Of a stretch of 64,000 bases of DNA, positions 43,661 to 51,715 are shown piece by piece. This DNA is from an uncultured Clostridia bacterium (GTDB lineage Bacteria; Bacillota; Clostridia; Tissierellales; Peptoniphilaceae). Every line of letters starts with the position of its first letter. The stretch's first letter is position 1. The notes beneath the pieces are model-generated. The model did no database searches, was not told the origin of the DNA, and saw only the letters and a list, made by a program, of their open reading frames with translations. Position numbers and translations under genes: made by a program. Where the stretch lies: positions 30,215-94,214 of the forward strand of contig CAMYBS010000004.1 of assembly GCA_947254025.1 (NCBI GenBank). Reading direction: 5' to 3'.

Positions 43661-43944
43661 AAATTAATTTACAATTATTCTCCTCTAAAAAGGGACTTGG
43701 TTCTTCAAAAAACGGTAGAGATAGTAAGCCTAAAATGCTTGGAACAAAGCGTGGAGATGGCCAATTCGTTCTATCAGGTAATATACTTGTAAGACAAAGA
43801 GGAACAAAGATTCATCCCGGTAATAATGTCGGAAGAGGAAAAGATGATACACTTTTTGCTATGATCGATGGTGTTGTTAAATTCGAAAGAAAAGACAAGA
43901 AAAGAAAACAAGTAAGTGTATATCCAAAAGAAGTTTTAGCATAG
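43654..43944 (+). CDS. rpmA: 50S ribosomal protein bL27 with cleavable N-terminal extension
   Basis: Begins MLKINLQLF, the Prp-recognition extension, then [18 protein letters not shown] and the rest of L27 ([21 protein letters not shown]). Prp is expected to cut after LQLF, leaving the mature N-terminus that reaches the peptidyl-transferase centre. Start is ATG 43654 after AAGGAGG; earlier in-frame codons belong to the prp gene's other frame. Confidence 0.96.
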   Translation: MLKINLQLFSSKKGLGSSKNGRDSKPKMLGTKRGDGQFVLSGNILVRQRGTKIHPGNNVGRGKDDTLFAMIDGVVKFERKDKKRKQVSVYPKEVLA

Positions 43945-43950
43945 TTTGAA

Positions 43951-43977
43951 GGAACCGGTACACGGTTCCTTTTTTTA
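43951..43977 (+). terminator. intrinsic terminator after rpmA
   Basis: GGAACCG / CGGTTCC stem, GTACA loop, seven or eight T. Only 14 bp before obgE, so it may be partly read through, because no other promoter is obvious before obgE. Confidence 0.85.
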
Positions 43978-43990
43978 AGGTGGTGATAAT

Positions 43991-45259
43991 GTGTTAGACA
44001 TGGTAGTATTAGAACTAAAAGCCGGTAAAGGCGGAGACGGCATGGTTGGCTGGAGAAGAGAAAAGTTTGAACCTGCAGGAGGACCTTACGGCGGTGATGG
44101 AGGCAAGGGAGCATCCATCATATTGAGAGCTGACTCAAATATGAGAACGCTTATAGATTTTAAACATAAGAGAATATTCAAGGCTGATAATGGCGAGAAC
44201 GGCAAGAATAAATTGCAATACGGTAAAGATGGTGAAGATTTGATTCTTACAGTTCCTGTTGGTACACTTGTTAAGGAGTATAATTCGAAAGGGCTTATTA
44301 TAGACTTAAAAAACGATGGTGACGAATGCATCATAGCTAAGGGAGGCCGTGGAGGCAGAGGCAATGCTAAGTTCAAAAACTCTGTAAGACAGGCACCAAC
44401 ATTTGCAGAGCCTGGTAAAAAAGGTGAAGAGATAAAGGTAATACTTGAGTTAAAGCTTATAGCGGACGTTGGCTTTATAGGATATCCAAACGTTGGTAAG
44501 TCTTCATTACTATCGGTTATATCTAGAGCTAAACCAAAGATTGCAAACTATCACTTCACAACACTTGAACCGAACCTAGGAGTAGTAACAACAAAGGATA
44601 ATAACAGCTTTGTTGTGGCTGACATACCAGGACTTATAGAGGGCGCACATGAAGGACTTGGACTTGGACATAATTTCTTAAAGCATATAGAAAGAACTAA
44701 TGTGCTTGCTCATGTCGTTGATGCATCAAAATCAGAAAGACAAGACCCTATTGAAGATTTTAAAAAGATAAATGAAGAATTATTTTCTTATAATGAGAAA
44801 TTAAGAGATAAGAAGCAATTAGTCATATTAAACAAGGCTGATTTAGTTTATGATAAAGAAGATTTAGAAAAGCTTCAAAACGAGTTTAAAGAGATGGGCT
44901 ACGATAGCGTAATAACAAGCAGTGCAACACTTGAAGGCGTAGAGCTGCTTAAGTATAAACTATATGACATCATAAAAGACATGCCTAAAAATGTTAACGA
45001 AACATTTGATGATACAGTCTACATTAAGGAAGATAACGAAGTACCTGTACATGTATATAAGTCCAATGGCATATACTTTGTAGAGGGAACAAAGGTTGAA
45101 AATGTATTGGAAGGCGTATATGCAGATAATTTAGACTCGTTAAGATATTTCCAAAGATTCCTTGAGAATGAAGGTATCATGGATGAACTTAGAGAGTTAG
45201 GACTAGAAGACTCAGACACAGTTGATGTATGCGGATTTGAGTTTGATTATTATAAATAG
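43991..45259 (+). CDS. obgE: GTPase Obg (CgtA)
   Basis: Essential GTPase in 50S assembly and stress. Glycine-rich Obg fold at the N-terminus (KAGKGGDGMVGWRREKF, GGDGGKGASII, GGRGGRGNAKF), GTPase motifs GYPNVGKSSLLS, DIPGLIEGAHEGLGLGH, NKADL, SSATLEG, and the C-terminal OCT domain from about residue 345. GTG start six bases after AAGGTGGTG. 422 aa, normal. Confidence 0.97.
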   Translation: MLDMVVLELKAGKGGDGMVGWRREKFEPAGGPYGGDGGKGASIILRADSNMRTLIDFKHKRIFKADNGENGKNKLQYGKDGEDLILTVPVGTLVKEYNSKGLIIDLKNDGDECIIAKGGRGGRGNAKFKNSVRQAPTFAEPGKKGEEIKVILELKLIADVGFIGYPNVGKSSLLSVISRAKPKIANYHFTTLEPNLGVVTTKDNNSFVVADIPGLIEGAHEGLGLGHNFLKHIERTNVLAHVVDASKSERQDPIEDFKKINEELFSYNEKLRDKKQLVILNKADLVYDKEDLEKLQNEFKEMGYDSVITSSATLEGVELLKYKLYDIIKDMPKNVNETFDDTVYIKEDNEVPVHVYKSNGIYFVEGTKVENVLEGVYADNLDSLRYFQRFLENEGIMDELRELGLEDSDTVDVCGFEFDYYK

Positions 45260-45267
45260 GTGATATT

Positions 45268-45561
45268 ATGACAGGAAAAGAAAGAGCAAAGTTAAAATCA
45301 ATCGCACAAAATTTAAAAGCTACATTCCAAATAGGTAAGGAAGGAATTTCAGCTGAATTTATAAATCAAATCGATGATTATCTAGAAAAGAATGAGATCG
45401 TTAAGATTAGAGTTTTAAATAATTCATCAGAAGATGTAAAAGAAGCACAAGCCTTTCTTATGGAAGAGCTAAACTGCGAATTTGTTCAGCAAATTGGTTC
45501 TATATTTGTTATATATAGAGAGTCTTTAAAGAGACCAAGACTTTTGCAAGATGAAAAATAA
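45268..45561 (+). CDS. yhbY: CRM-domain RNA-binding protein YhbY
   Basis: 97 residues with LKSIAQNLKATFQIGKEGIS (the QIGKxG loop), NEIVKIRVLNNS and IGSIFVIYRES. Associated with 50S precursors. It lies between obgE and nadD, overlapping nadD by eleven bases. Confidence 0.93.
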   Translation: MTGKERAKLKSIAQNLKATFQIGKEGISAEFINQIDDYLEKNEIVKIRVLNNSSEDVKEAQAFLMEELNCEFVQQIGSIFVIYRESLKRPRLLQDEK

Positions 45562-46141
45562 AGTGCTTATTTTTGGTGGCACCTTTAATCCCATACACAA
45601 TGGTCATTTAATCTTAGCTGAGCAATGTATAAACGAAGAGGGCTATGATAAGGTAGTCTTTATTCCGACTATGAATCCATATTATAAGGATACACTTGAC
45701 TTTGATATAAGACTTAAAATGTTAAAGATGGCGATAAAGGATAATGATAAATTTGCCTACTCAAGCATAGAAAAGAGATATGACTTAGAAGGTAAGCTTT
45801 ACCTCATGCTTGAAAAGATTTCAAAGCTTAGTGATGATGACATCACTATACTTATAGGCTCGGATAGTCTTATGAATCTTGATTGGTGGTACAAGGCAGA
45901 TGAGATACTTAAAAAGTATAAAATACTAGTACTAAGAAGAGATGATGAAGACAAGGCTATTGAAATGAAGATCAATGAATACAAAGAAAAGTATGGAGCC
46001 CACATAAAAGTTTTAAACAATAAAAGGCTTGAGATATCATCAAGTATGATACGCGAGATGATAGAGAACGGCAAATCGATTAAGTATCTAGTAAGTGATG
46101 AAGTGGAAAAGTTTATAAAGGAAGAGAAACTATATGTATGA
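45551..46141 (+). CDS. nadD: nicotinate-nucleotide adenylyltransferase
   Basis: Makes nicotinate adenine dinucleotide in NAD synthesis. GGTFNPIHNGHLILAEQ carries the HxGH motif; FIPTMNPYYK, IGSDSLMNLDWWYKADEI and ISSSMIREMI follow. 196 aa, normal. YqeK overlaps its end by eight bases, a common pair. Confidence 0.96.
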   Translation: MKNKVLIFGGTFNPIHNGHLILAEQCINEEGYDKVVFIPTMNPYYKDTLDFDIRLKMLKMAIKDNDKFAYSSIEKRYDLEGKLYLMLEKISKLSDDDITILIGSDSLMNLDWWYKADEILKKYKILVLRRDDEDKAIEMKINEYKEKYGAHIKVLNNKRLEISSSMIREMIENGKSIKYLVSDEVEKFIKEEKLYV

Positions 46142-46709
46142 TATAGAAAAGTTTAAAGAAAAACTTAAGAGCGAAGTAAAACAGTCAAGGTATGAGCACT
46201 CTTTATCTGTTATGAATTTTTCAGTAGAGCTTGCAAAATACTATGGAGTAGATGAAGAGAAGGCAAGGGTCGCAGGACTTTTGCACGACTGCGCAAAATA
46301 TAAAGATACTGATAAGATATTGCAAAAAGCAAAAGAATTTGATATAATAATTGATGGTGACTTAAAGCACACCATAAAAGTTTTGCATGCTTTGCTAGGA
46401 TACTATATAGCTAGATATGAGTATGGAGTAGAGGATGAAGAAGTGCTTTTAGCAATAAAGAATCACGCACTTGGAAGAGAAAACATGAGTGATTTAGAGA
46501 AGATTGTGTTTTATGCAGACTTTGCAGAGCCATTAAGAACTTACTCTATGGCTGAAAAGTTAAGAGAGTTTAAGTATGAAGGGCTTACAAAGGCAGCATA
46601 TGAAGCCGTTAACTGCAACCTATGCTATTTACTAGAAGAAGGCTTATATGTACATCCACAATCATTAAAGACAAGAAATTCTTTATTATTGGAATTGAAA
46701 GGAGAGTAA
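46134..46709 (+). CDS. yqeK: HD-domain phosphohydrolase YqeK (Ap4A hydrolase, symmetrical)
   Basis: Splits diadenosine tetraphosphate to two ADP. HD motif in RVAGLLHDCAKY, first His in SRYEHSLSVM, then DLKHTIKVLHALLGYYIA, IKNHALGRENMS and VFYADFAEP. 191 aa. It lies between nadD and rsfS, the normal order. Confidence 0.94.
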   Translation: MYDIEKFKEKLKSEVKQSRYEHSLSVMNFSVELAKYYGVDEEKARVAGLLHDCAKYKDTDKILQKAKEFDIIIDGDLKHTIKVLHALLGYYIARYEYGVEDEEVLLAIKNHALGRENMSDLEKIVFYADFAEPLRTYSMAEKLREFKYEGLTKAAYEAVNCNLCYLLEEGLYVHPQSLKTRNSLLLELKGE

Positions 46710-46716
46710 TTTATTT

Positions 46717-47058
46717 TTGGAAACTAAAGAAAAGTTAGAAATTATACAAAATGCAATAGAAGCAAAGAAAGGTTTTGATATTGATACTTTGTTTATAGGA
46801 GATAAAAGTTCTATTGCTGATTATTTTGTAATCTGTTCAGCCAATAATAAATCACAAGCCGAGTCAATCATGGACGAGGTAGATGAAAAACTTGCTGTAC
46901 AAGGTATTTTACCAAGACGCGTTGAAGGCAAGGCAACTAGCAAATGGATCATTATGGATTATGAAGACGTAATCGTTCACATATTTTTAAACGATGAGAG
47001 AGAATACTATAATCTAGAAAGATTATGGCAAAATTTAGAAACAGAAAGTGAGGAATAA
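46717..47058 (+). CDS. rsfS: ribosome silencing factor RsfS
   Basis: Binds L14 and blocks subunit joining when nutrients are low. GDKSSIADYFVICSANNKSQ, VEGKATSKWIIMDYEDVIVHIF and EREYYNLERLW are the family signatures. TTG start; AAAGGAGAG lies about twelve bases upstream. Usual neighbour of yqeK. Confidence 0.95.
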   Translation: METKEKLEIIQNAIEAKKGFDIDTLFIGDKSSIADYFVICSANNKSQAESIMDEVDEKLAVQGILPRRVEGKATSKWIIMDYEDVIVHIFLNDEREYYNLERLWQNLETESEE

Positions 47059-47060
47059 CT

Positions 47061-47441
47061 ATGAGTCTAAATACTGTAGACACTAAAAAAGCACCAGGTG
47101 CTGTAGGACCATATTCACAAGCAATAGCTTTTGAAAGATTTTGTTTCACATCAGGCCAATTACCTATCGATCCTGAAACAGGAGTATTAATATCTGACGA
47201 TATTGAAAAAGCTACTGAACAATCAATTAAGAATGTAGAAGCAATTCTAAACGAAGCTGGTTTCACATTGGAAGACGTAGTTAAGACAACTATATTCGTA
47301 AAGAATATGAAAGATTTTTCAAAAGTTAATGGCGTATACGAAAAATACTTCTCAAAACATAAACCTGCAAGATCTTGTGTAGAGGTAAGCACTCTACCAA
47401 AGGATGGGCTTATTGAAATAGAAGCAATTGCATACAAATAG
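47061..47441 (+). CDS. ridA: RidA/YjgF family enamine/imine deaminase
   Basis: Hydrolyses reactive 2-aminoacrylate-type enamines to keto acids. APGAVGPYSQAI, SGQLPIDPETG, NVEAILNEAG and the Arg-containing PARSCVEVSTLPKDGLIEIEAIA are conserved. 126 aa. AGGAATA before the ATG is the ribosome binding site. Next to a threonine dehydrogenase, which fits amino-acid catabolism. Confidence 0.94.
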   Translation: MSLNTVDTKKAPGAVGPYSQAIAFERFCFTSGQLPIDPETGVLISDDIEKATEQSIKNVEAILNEAGFTLEDVVKTTIFVKNMKDFSKVNGVYEKYFSKHKPARSCVEVSTLPKDGLIEIEAIAYK

Positions 47442-47450
47442 GAGGAAGAA

Positions 47451-48404
47451 ATGAGAAAAGTATTAGTTACTGGAGCTTTAGGACAAATAGGTTCTGAACT
47501 TGTTAAAAGATTTAGAAAAGAATACGGCGACAGCAATGTTGTTGTATCAGATGTAAGAGAACTACCTGAAAGAAAAGACATCATAGACGCAGGTCCATTT
47601 GAATTAATTGACGTTACTGATGGTAAGAGAATTAAAGAAGTAGCTGACAAATATAAAGTTAACACTATAGTTCACTTAGCAGCACTACTATCAGCAGTTG
47701 GAGAAAAGGTACCTCAAAAGTGCTGGCAAATAAACATGGGCGGTTTATTCAACGTTCTTGAAGTTGCTAGAGAAAATGAGTGTCAAGTATTTACTCCAAG
47801 CTCAATCGCATGCTTTGGACCAGATACACCAAAGGATAAGACACCTCAAACAACATTACAAAGACCAACATCTATGTACGGAGTAACTAAGGTTGCTGGC
47901 GAAAACCTATGCGACTACTACCACTTAAGATTTGGCGTTGACACAAGAGGAGTCAGATTCCCTGGAATCATATCATACGACACACTTCCAGGCGGAGGAA
48001 CAACTGACTACGCTGTTGATATTTATTATGATGCAATTAAAAAAGGTTCTTACGAATGCTTCATCAAAGAAGGTACATACATGGATATGATGTATATGCC
48101 AGATGCTTTGAACGCAGTAATTCAACTTATAGAAGCTGACGGATCAAAACTAATACACAGAAATGCATTTAACATTGCTGCAATGAGCTTTGAACCAGAA
48201 CAAATTAAGAAGTCAATACAAAAGTTCATGCCAGAGTTTACTATGACATACAATGTTGACCCAGTTAGACAAGCAATTGCAGACTCATGGCCAAACTCAT
48301 TAGATGACAGCTGTGCAAGAGCAGAATGGGGCTGGAAGCCTGAGTATGATCTTGACACAATGAGTAAAGATATGCTTGAAAAGCTAAGAGAAAAATTAAA
48401 ATAG
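47451..48404 (+). CDS. SDR-type L-threonine 3-dehydrogenase (NAD-dependent epimerase family)
   Basis: Extended short-chain dehydrogenase. NAD-binding VTGALGQIGSELV at the N-terminus, HLAALLSAVGE, the Ser (TPSSIACFGP) and the Tyr-x3-Lys pair in SMYGVTKVAGE. GVRFPGIISYDTLPGGGTTDYA and MDMMYMPDALNA are close to the SDR threonine dehydrogenases of bacteria and mammals, which oxidise L-threonine to 2-amino-3-ketobutyrate. The kbl partner gene is not adjacent. GGAGGAAG precedes the ATG and a terminator follows. 317 aa, normal. Confidence 0.9.
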   Translation: MRKVLVTGALGQIGSELVKRFRKEYGDSNVVVSDVRELPERKDIIDAGPFELIDVTDGKRIKEVADKYKVNTIVHLAALLSAVGEKVPQKCWQINMGGLFNVLEVARENECQVFTPSSIACFGPDTPKDKTPQTTLQRPTSMYGVTKVAGENLCDYYHLRFGVDTRGVRFPGIISYDTLPGGGTTDYAVDIYYDAIKKGSYECFIKEGTYMDMMYMPDALNAVIQLIEADGSKLIHRNAFNIAAMSFEPEQIKKSIQKFMPEFTMTYNVDPVRQAIADSWPNSLDDSCARAEWGWKPEYDLDTMSKDMLEKLREKLK

Positions 48405-48421
48405 TTTATTAGTATTATATA

Positions 48422-48452
48422 AAACAGAGTGAGAGATCACTCTGTTTTTTTA
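48422..48452 (+). terminator. intrinsic terminator after the threonine dehydrogenase
   Basis: AAACAGAGTGA / TCACTCTGTTT stem with GAGA loop and T7 tail. Confidence 0.92.
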
Positions 48453-48688
48453 TGTAAGAGACTCAATAATGACAAGCTCATTATAGGAGCTCTTTCTATA
48501 TATAATCAAAAGAGTATCATATGCGAGAGCTAAGCTTAAGTATATGTATAAAGTAAGCTCAGGTATAATAAATCGATATGAATGAATAATGTGTAAATGG
48601 GTATAAAGAGTATGGCGGGATGAGTATAAATTAAAATGTTTAGTCTATCTTATCAATATCATTAAAATTTAAAAATTATGCTTATTTC
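48453..48688 (+). other. intergenic stretch without recognised genes
   Basis: About 235 bp of AT-rich DNA between the terminator and the iscS promoter. I see no ORF with a ribosome binding site, no tRNA-like fold and no repeat beyond simple TATA-rich runs. Confidence 0.6.
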
Positions 48689-48717
48689 TTGACAAAATGG
48701 GATATATATATTATAAT
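48689..48717 (+). promoter_or_regulatory. consensus promoter of the iscS operon
   Basis: Perfect TTGACA, 17 bp, TATAAT. It leaves an unusually long leader of about 130 nt before iscS. Confidence 0.9.
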
Positions 48718-48723
48718 CGATGT

Positions 48724-48852
48724 ATAATTAAATACATACATATACATATTACAGGCCAATCATATTACATAGATAATTTTATTATCACATACATACATAT
48801 TAAAATAAAATAGGGATATTTGTTTTGGTATGATTTTATATAAAGGGGGATT
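48724..48852 (+). promoter_or_regulatory. long leader of iscS with a repeated ATACATACATAT motif
   Basis: The motif CATACATA occurs near 48735 and again near 48793, each within a longer A/T-rich frame (TACATACATAT). No riboswitch fold is obvious. It may hold binding sites for an Fe-S regulator such as an Rrf2-family protein; this is inference. Confidence 0.4.
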
Positions 48853-50043
48853 ATGATGGGCTTTATTTATTTGGATAATGCTGCAACAACTAGAGTTAGA
48901 AAAGAAGTTATAGATGCTATGCTACCTTATTATGGTGAAAAGTATTATAATGCTTCATCTCTATACTCATTAGCTACAGATGTTAAGAAGGATGTTGTAG
49001 CGGCAAGGGAGAAGATTGCTTCTTACTTTAATTGTAAGGCAGATGAAATATATTTTACAAGCTGTGGTTCAGAATCAGACAACTGGGCTTTAAAGGGTTG
49101 TGCTTTCAAGTATATGGACAAGGGAAGACACATAATAACAACTAAGATTGAACATCCAGCTATACTTAACACATGCAAGTTCCTTGAAAAGGAAGGTTTT
49201 GATATAACATATCTAAGTGTTGACGAGGAAGGCTTTATCGACCTTAAAGAGCTTGAGAATGCTATCAGAGAGGATACTATATTGGTAAGCATAATGTTTG
49301 CTAATAATGAGATAGGAACTATACAGCCAATCAAAGAAGCGGCTGCTATAGCTCATAAGCACAACGTACTATTCCATACTGACGCCGTTCAAGCTGTTGG
49401 TAATGTTAGGATAGACGTAAAAGACTTAGGAGTTGATATGTTGAGCTTATCTGGTCATAAATTATTTGGACCAAAAGGTATAGGAGCACTTTATATTAAG
49501 AATGGCGTAAACATAGACAACTTAATTCACGGCGGAGGACAAGAAAGAAAGAGAAGAGCTGGAACTGAAAATACTGCTGAAATCATTGGTCTTGCTAAAG
49601 CTATAGAATTATTATATGATAACTTTGATAAACATAACAAACATTTAAGAGACAGAAGAGACAGATTAGTTAAAGAAGTTATGGAGAGAATTCCATATAC
49701 ACTATATAACGGAAGTAAAGATGTAAACAGAAGATTACCTGGTAACGCATCATTCTGCTTTAAGTATGTAGAAGGCGAAGCGCTTTTACTAATGCTTGAT
49801 GCTATGGGCATAGCTGGATCAACAGGTTCTGCGTGCGCATCAGGTTCACTTGATCCATCACACGTACTTCTTGCAATAGGACTTCCACATGAGATTGCAC
49901 ATGGATCTTTGAGACTAACATTCTCAGAAGAAATTACAGAAGAAGATGTAGACTATGTTGTAGATAGTCTTGTAAAGATTATAGAAAGATTAAGACAAAT
50001 GTCACCTCTATATGATGAGGCGATTGCGAAAGGAGAAATATAA
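48853..50043 (+). CDS. iscS: cysteine desulfurase (IscS/NifS type)
   Basis: PLP enzyme that takes sulfur from cysteine for Fe-S clusters. YLDNAATTRVRKEV at the N-terminus, HTDAVQAVGNVRIDV, PLP lysine in SLSGHKLFGPKG, RRAGTENTAEI, and the active-site Cys loop GSTGSACASGSLDPSH. 396 aa. GGGGG six bases before the ATG is the ribosome binding site. iscU follows by one-base overlap. No Rrf2 regulator gene is beside it. Confidence 0.95.
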   Translation: MMGFIYLDNAATTRVRKEVIDAMLPYYGEKYYNASSLYSLATDVKKDVVAAREKIASYFNCKADEIYFTSCGSESDNWALKGCAFKYMDKGRHIITTKIEHPAILNTCKFLEKEGFDITYLSVDEEGFIDLKELENAIREDTILVSIMFANNEIGTIQPIKEAAAIAHKHNVLFHTDAVQAVGNVRIDVKDLGVDMLSLSGHKLFGPKGIGALYIKNGVNIDNLIHGGGQERKRRAGTENTAEIIGLAKAIELLYDNFDKHNKHLRDRRDRLVKEVMERIPYTLYNGSKDVNRRLPGNASFCFKYVEGEALLLMLDAMGIAGSTGSACASGSLDPSHVLLAIGLPHEIAHGSLRLTFSEEITEEDVDYVVDSLVKIIERLRQMSPLYDEAIAKGEI

Positions 50044-50492
50044 TGTTATATTCTGAAAAAGTTATGGATCATTTTATGCATCCAAGAAATGTAGGAGAGA
50101 TGGAAAATCCAAGTGGTGTTGGCGAAGTTGGTAACGCAAAATGCGGCGACATCATGAGAATGTATCTTAAAATAGATGAAAACGACATAATTACAGATGT
50201 TAAGTTTAAAACTTATGGCTGCGGTACTGCTATCGCGTCATCATCAATGGCAACTGAGTTAATTAAGGGCAAATCAATAAATGATGCAATAAATTTATCA
50301 AACAAGGAAGTAGCAGAAAACCTAGATGGACTACCACCAATTAAGATGCACTGCTCAGTACTTGCTGAGGAAGCTATAAAGGCTGCACTTTATGACTATC
50401 AACAAAAATCTGGACATAAGGTAAAAGGTCTTGAAAACTACGAACCACCAAAGGATGATCTACACGATCACGAACACATGAGTTTAGATTAA
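50043..50492 (+). CDS. iscU: Fe-S cluster scaffold IscU/NifU
   Basis: Scaffold on which new clusters are assembled. The three cluster-binding cysteines are in GNAKCGDIMR, TYGCGTAIASSS and MHCSVLAEEAI. Begins YSEKVMDHFMHPRNVG. The last 20 residues are acidic and His-rich (DDLHDHEHMSLD). 149 aa. Translation is coupled to iscS (TAATG). Confidence 0.95.
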   Translation: MLYSEKVMDHFMHPRNVGEMENPSGVGEVGNAKCGDIMRMYLKIDENDIITDVKFKTYGCGTAIASSSMATELIKGKSINDAINLSNKEVAENLDGLPPIKMHCSVLAEEAIKAALYDYQQKSGHKVKGLENYEPPKDDLHDHEHMSLD

Positions 50493-50496
50493 TAAG

Positions 50497-51705
50497 ATGA
50501 ATTTATTAACAAGTAATATTAATAAAAATATTGTTAATTTGATAAATCAAGGAGGAGCTTTAAACGGTATCCTCCTTGGTTTGCAAATAATAATTTTGGC
50601 TTTAGGCATATATTATCTTATAAATATAGGCAACAGACATGTGGAAAATGGCGAAAAACTTATATTCTCAAAGACTGTAATCATAAAATTTCTTATAACA
50701 GTATTAGCGGTCTTATTTTTTATATACATATACAAGAGTTTTCTTATGGTAAGGACACTAAGCTTGTCCATACTAGTTTCGGCTATGCTCGCGTACTTTT
50801 TAAACCCTATGGTAAAGAGCGTGCGTAAGAGACTTAAGATTTCAGAGACTCTTGCGATTTTGACTGTTTTTCTAATAGTTGCTCTTATATTTATAATCTT
50901 AGGTTTTACAGTCTTTCCAAAGACTATCTCAGATATTAAAAATCTTATAATTAAATTCCCTCAGTACTACAAGCAAACGCTTGAATCAATTAATGAATTT
51001 ATTGGTCAATACGAAGTTTTTAAGGGATTAAATTTAGACAATAAGCTAATAGTTGACAATTTATCAAAAATCTATAACAATCAAAAAGCAAATGCTGCTA
51101 ATCTTATACTTGCATCGGCAAAAAACGTTATGAGCTTTGTTTTTTCTGTTGTTTTGATTCCAATCTTTGCATTTTATTTCTTGAAGGACAAAGACGATAT
51201 AAAAGAGAAATTTAGATCAATGCTTCCAGAATCAAAAAAGGAAGGTCTGCTTGGACTATTCTCCAAAATTCATGACGACATGACTAAGTACATCATAGGT
51301 AAGATAAAGATGGCAATTTTCGTCGGTTTCGCAACATTTATAATGCTTGCGATTTTAGGCGTTGAGTTTTCTTTCATCATAGGTATGATAACTTGCTTTG
51401 CAGACATCGTTCCATACGTTGGACCGCTTATGGGATTAGTGCCAGCCTTTGTTTTTGCCTTTATTGAAAGTCCAATCAAAGCGCTTTGGATATTGGTTTT
51501 ATATCTATTCATTCAATGGATAGAAAATAATATAGTGGGACCGAAGATACTTTCGAACGAAACTGGCTTCCATCCAATAGTTGTTTTATTCTTGTTAGTA
51601 CTTGGTGCGTCACTATTTGGATTCTTAGGCATGATACTAGCTGTGCCTATTGCACTTGTTATCAAAACGGTGTATAATGAGTATATTGTAAATAAAAATA
51701 ATTAG
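50497..51705 (+). CDS. AI-2E/PerM family transporter
   Basis: Integral membrane protein of 402 residues with about eight helices. The family's central soluble segment with YYLKDKDDIKEKF-like spacing is present (FYFLKDKDDIKEKFRSMLP), followed by FIIGMITCFADIVPYVGPL and the FLVLGASLFGFLGMILAVPIA end. Substrates in the family vary (autoinducer-2 export, Na+/H+ exchange) and are not known here. Four bases after iscU; ribosome binding site weak. The first 20 residues are polar and unusual for the family. Confidence 0.88.
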   Translation: MNLLTSNINKNIVNLINQGGALNGILLGLQIIILALGIYYLINIGNRHVENGEKLIFSKTVIIKFLITVLAVLFFIYIYKSFLMVRTLSLSILVSAMLAYFLNPMVKSVRKRLKISETLAILTVFLIVALIFIILGFTVFPKTISDIKNLIIKFPQYYKQTLESINEFIGQYEVFKGLNLDNKLIVDNLSKIYNNQKANAANLILASAKNVMSFVFSVVLIPIFAFYFLKDKDDIKEKFRSMLPESKKEGLLGLFSKIHDDMTKYIIGKIKMAIFVGFATFIMLAILGVEFSFIIGMITCFADIVPYVGPLMGLVPAFVFAFIESPIKALWILVLYLFIQWIENNIVGPKILSNETGFHPIVVLFLLVLGASLFGFLGMILAVPIALVIKTVYNEYIVNKNN

Positions 51706-51715
51706 AGGTGTATAT

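Noticed and set aside
51706-51715. T-box leader for alaS or valS
   Set aside because: The gaps before these genes are 10 and 24 bp, too short, and no T-box sequence is seen.
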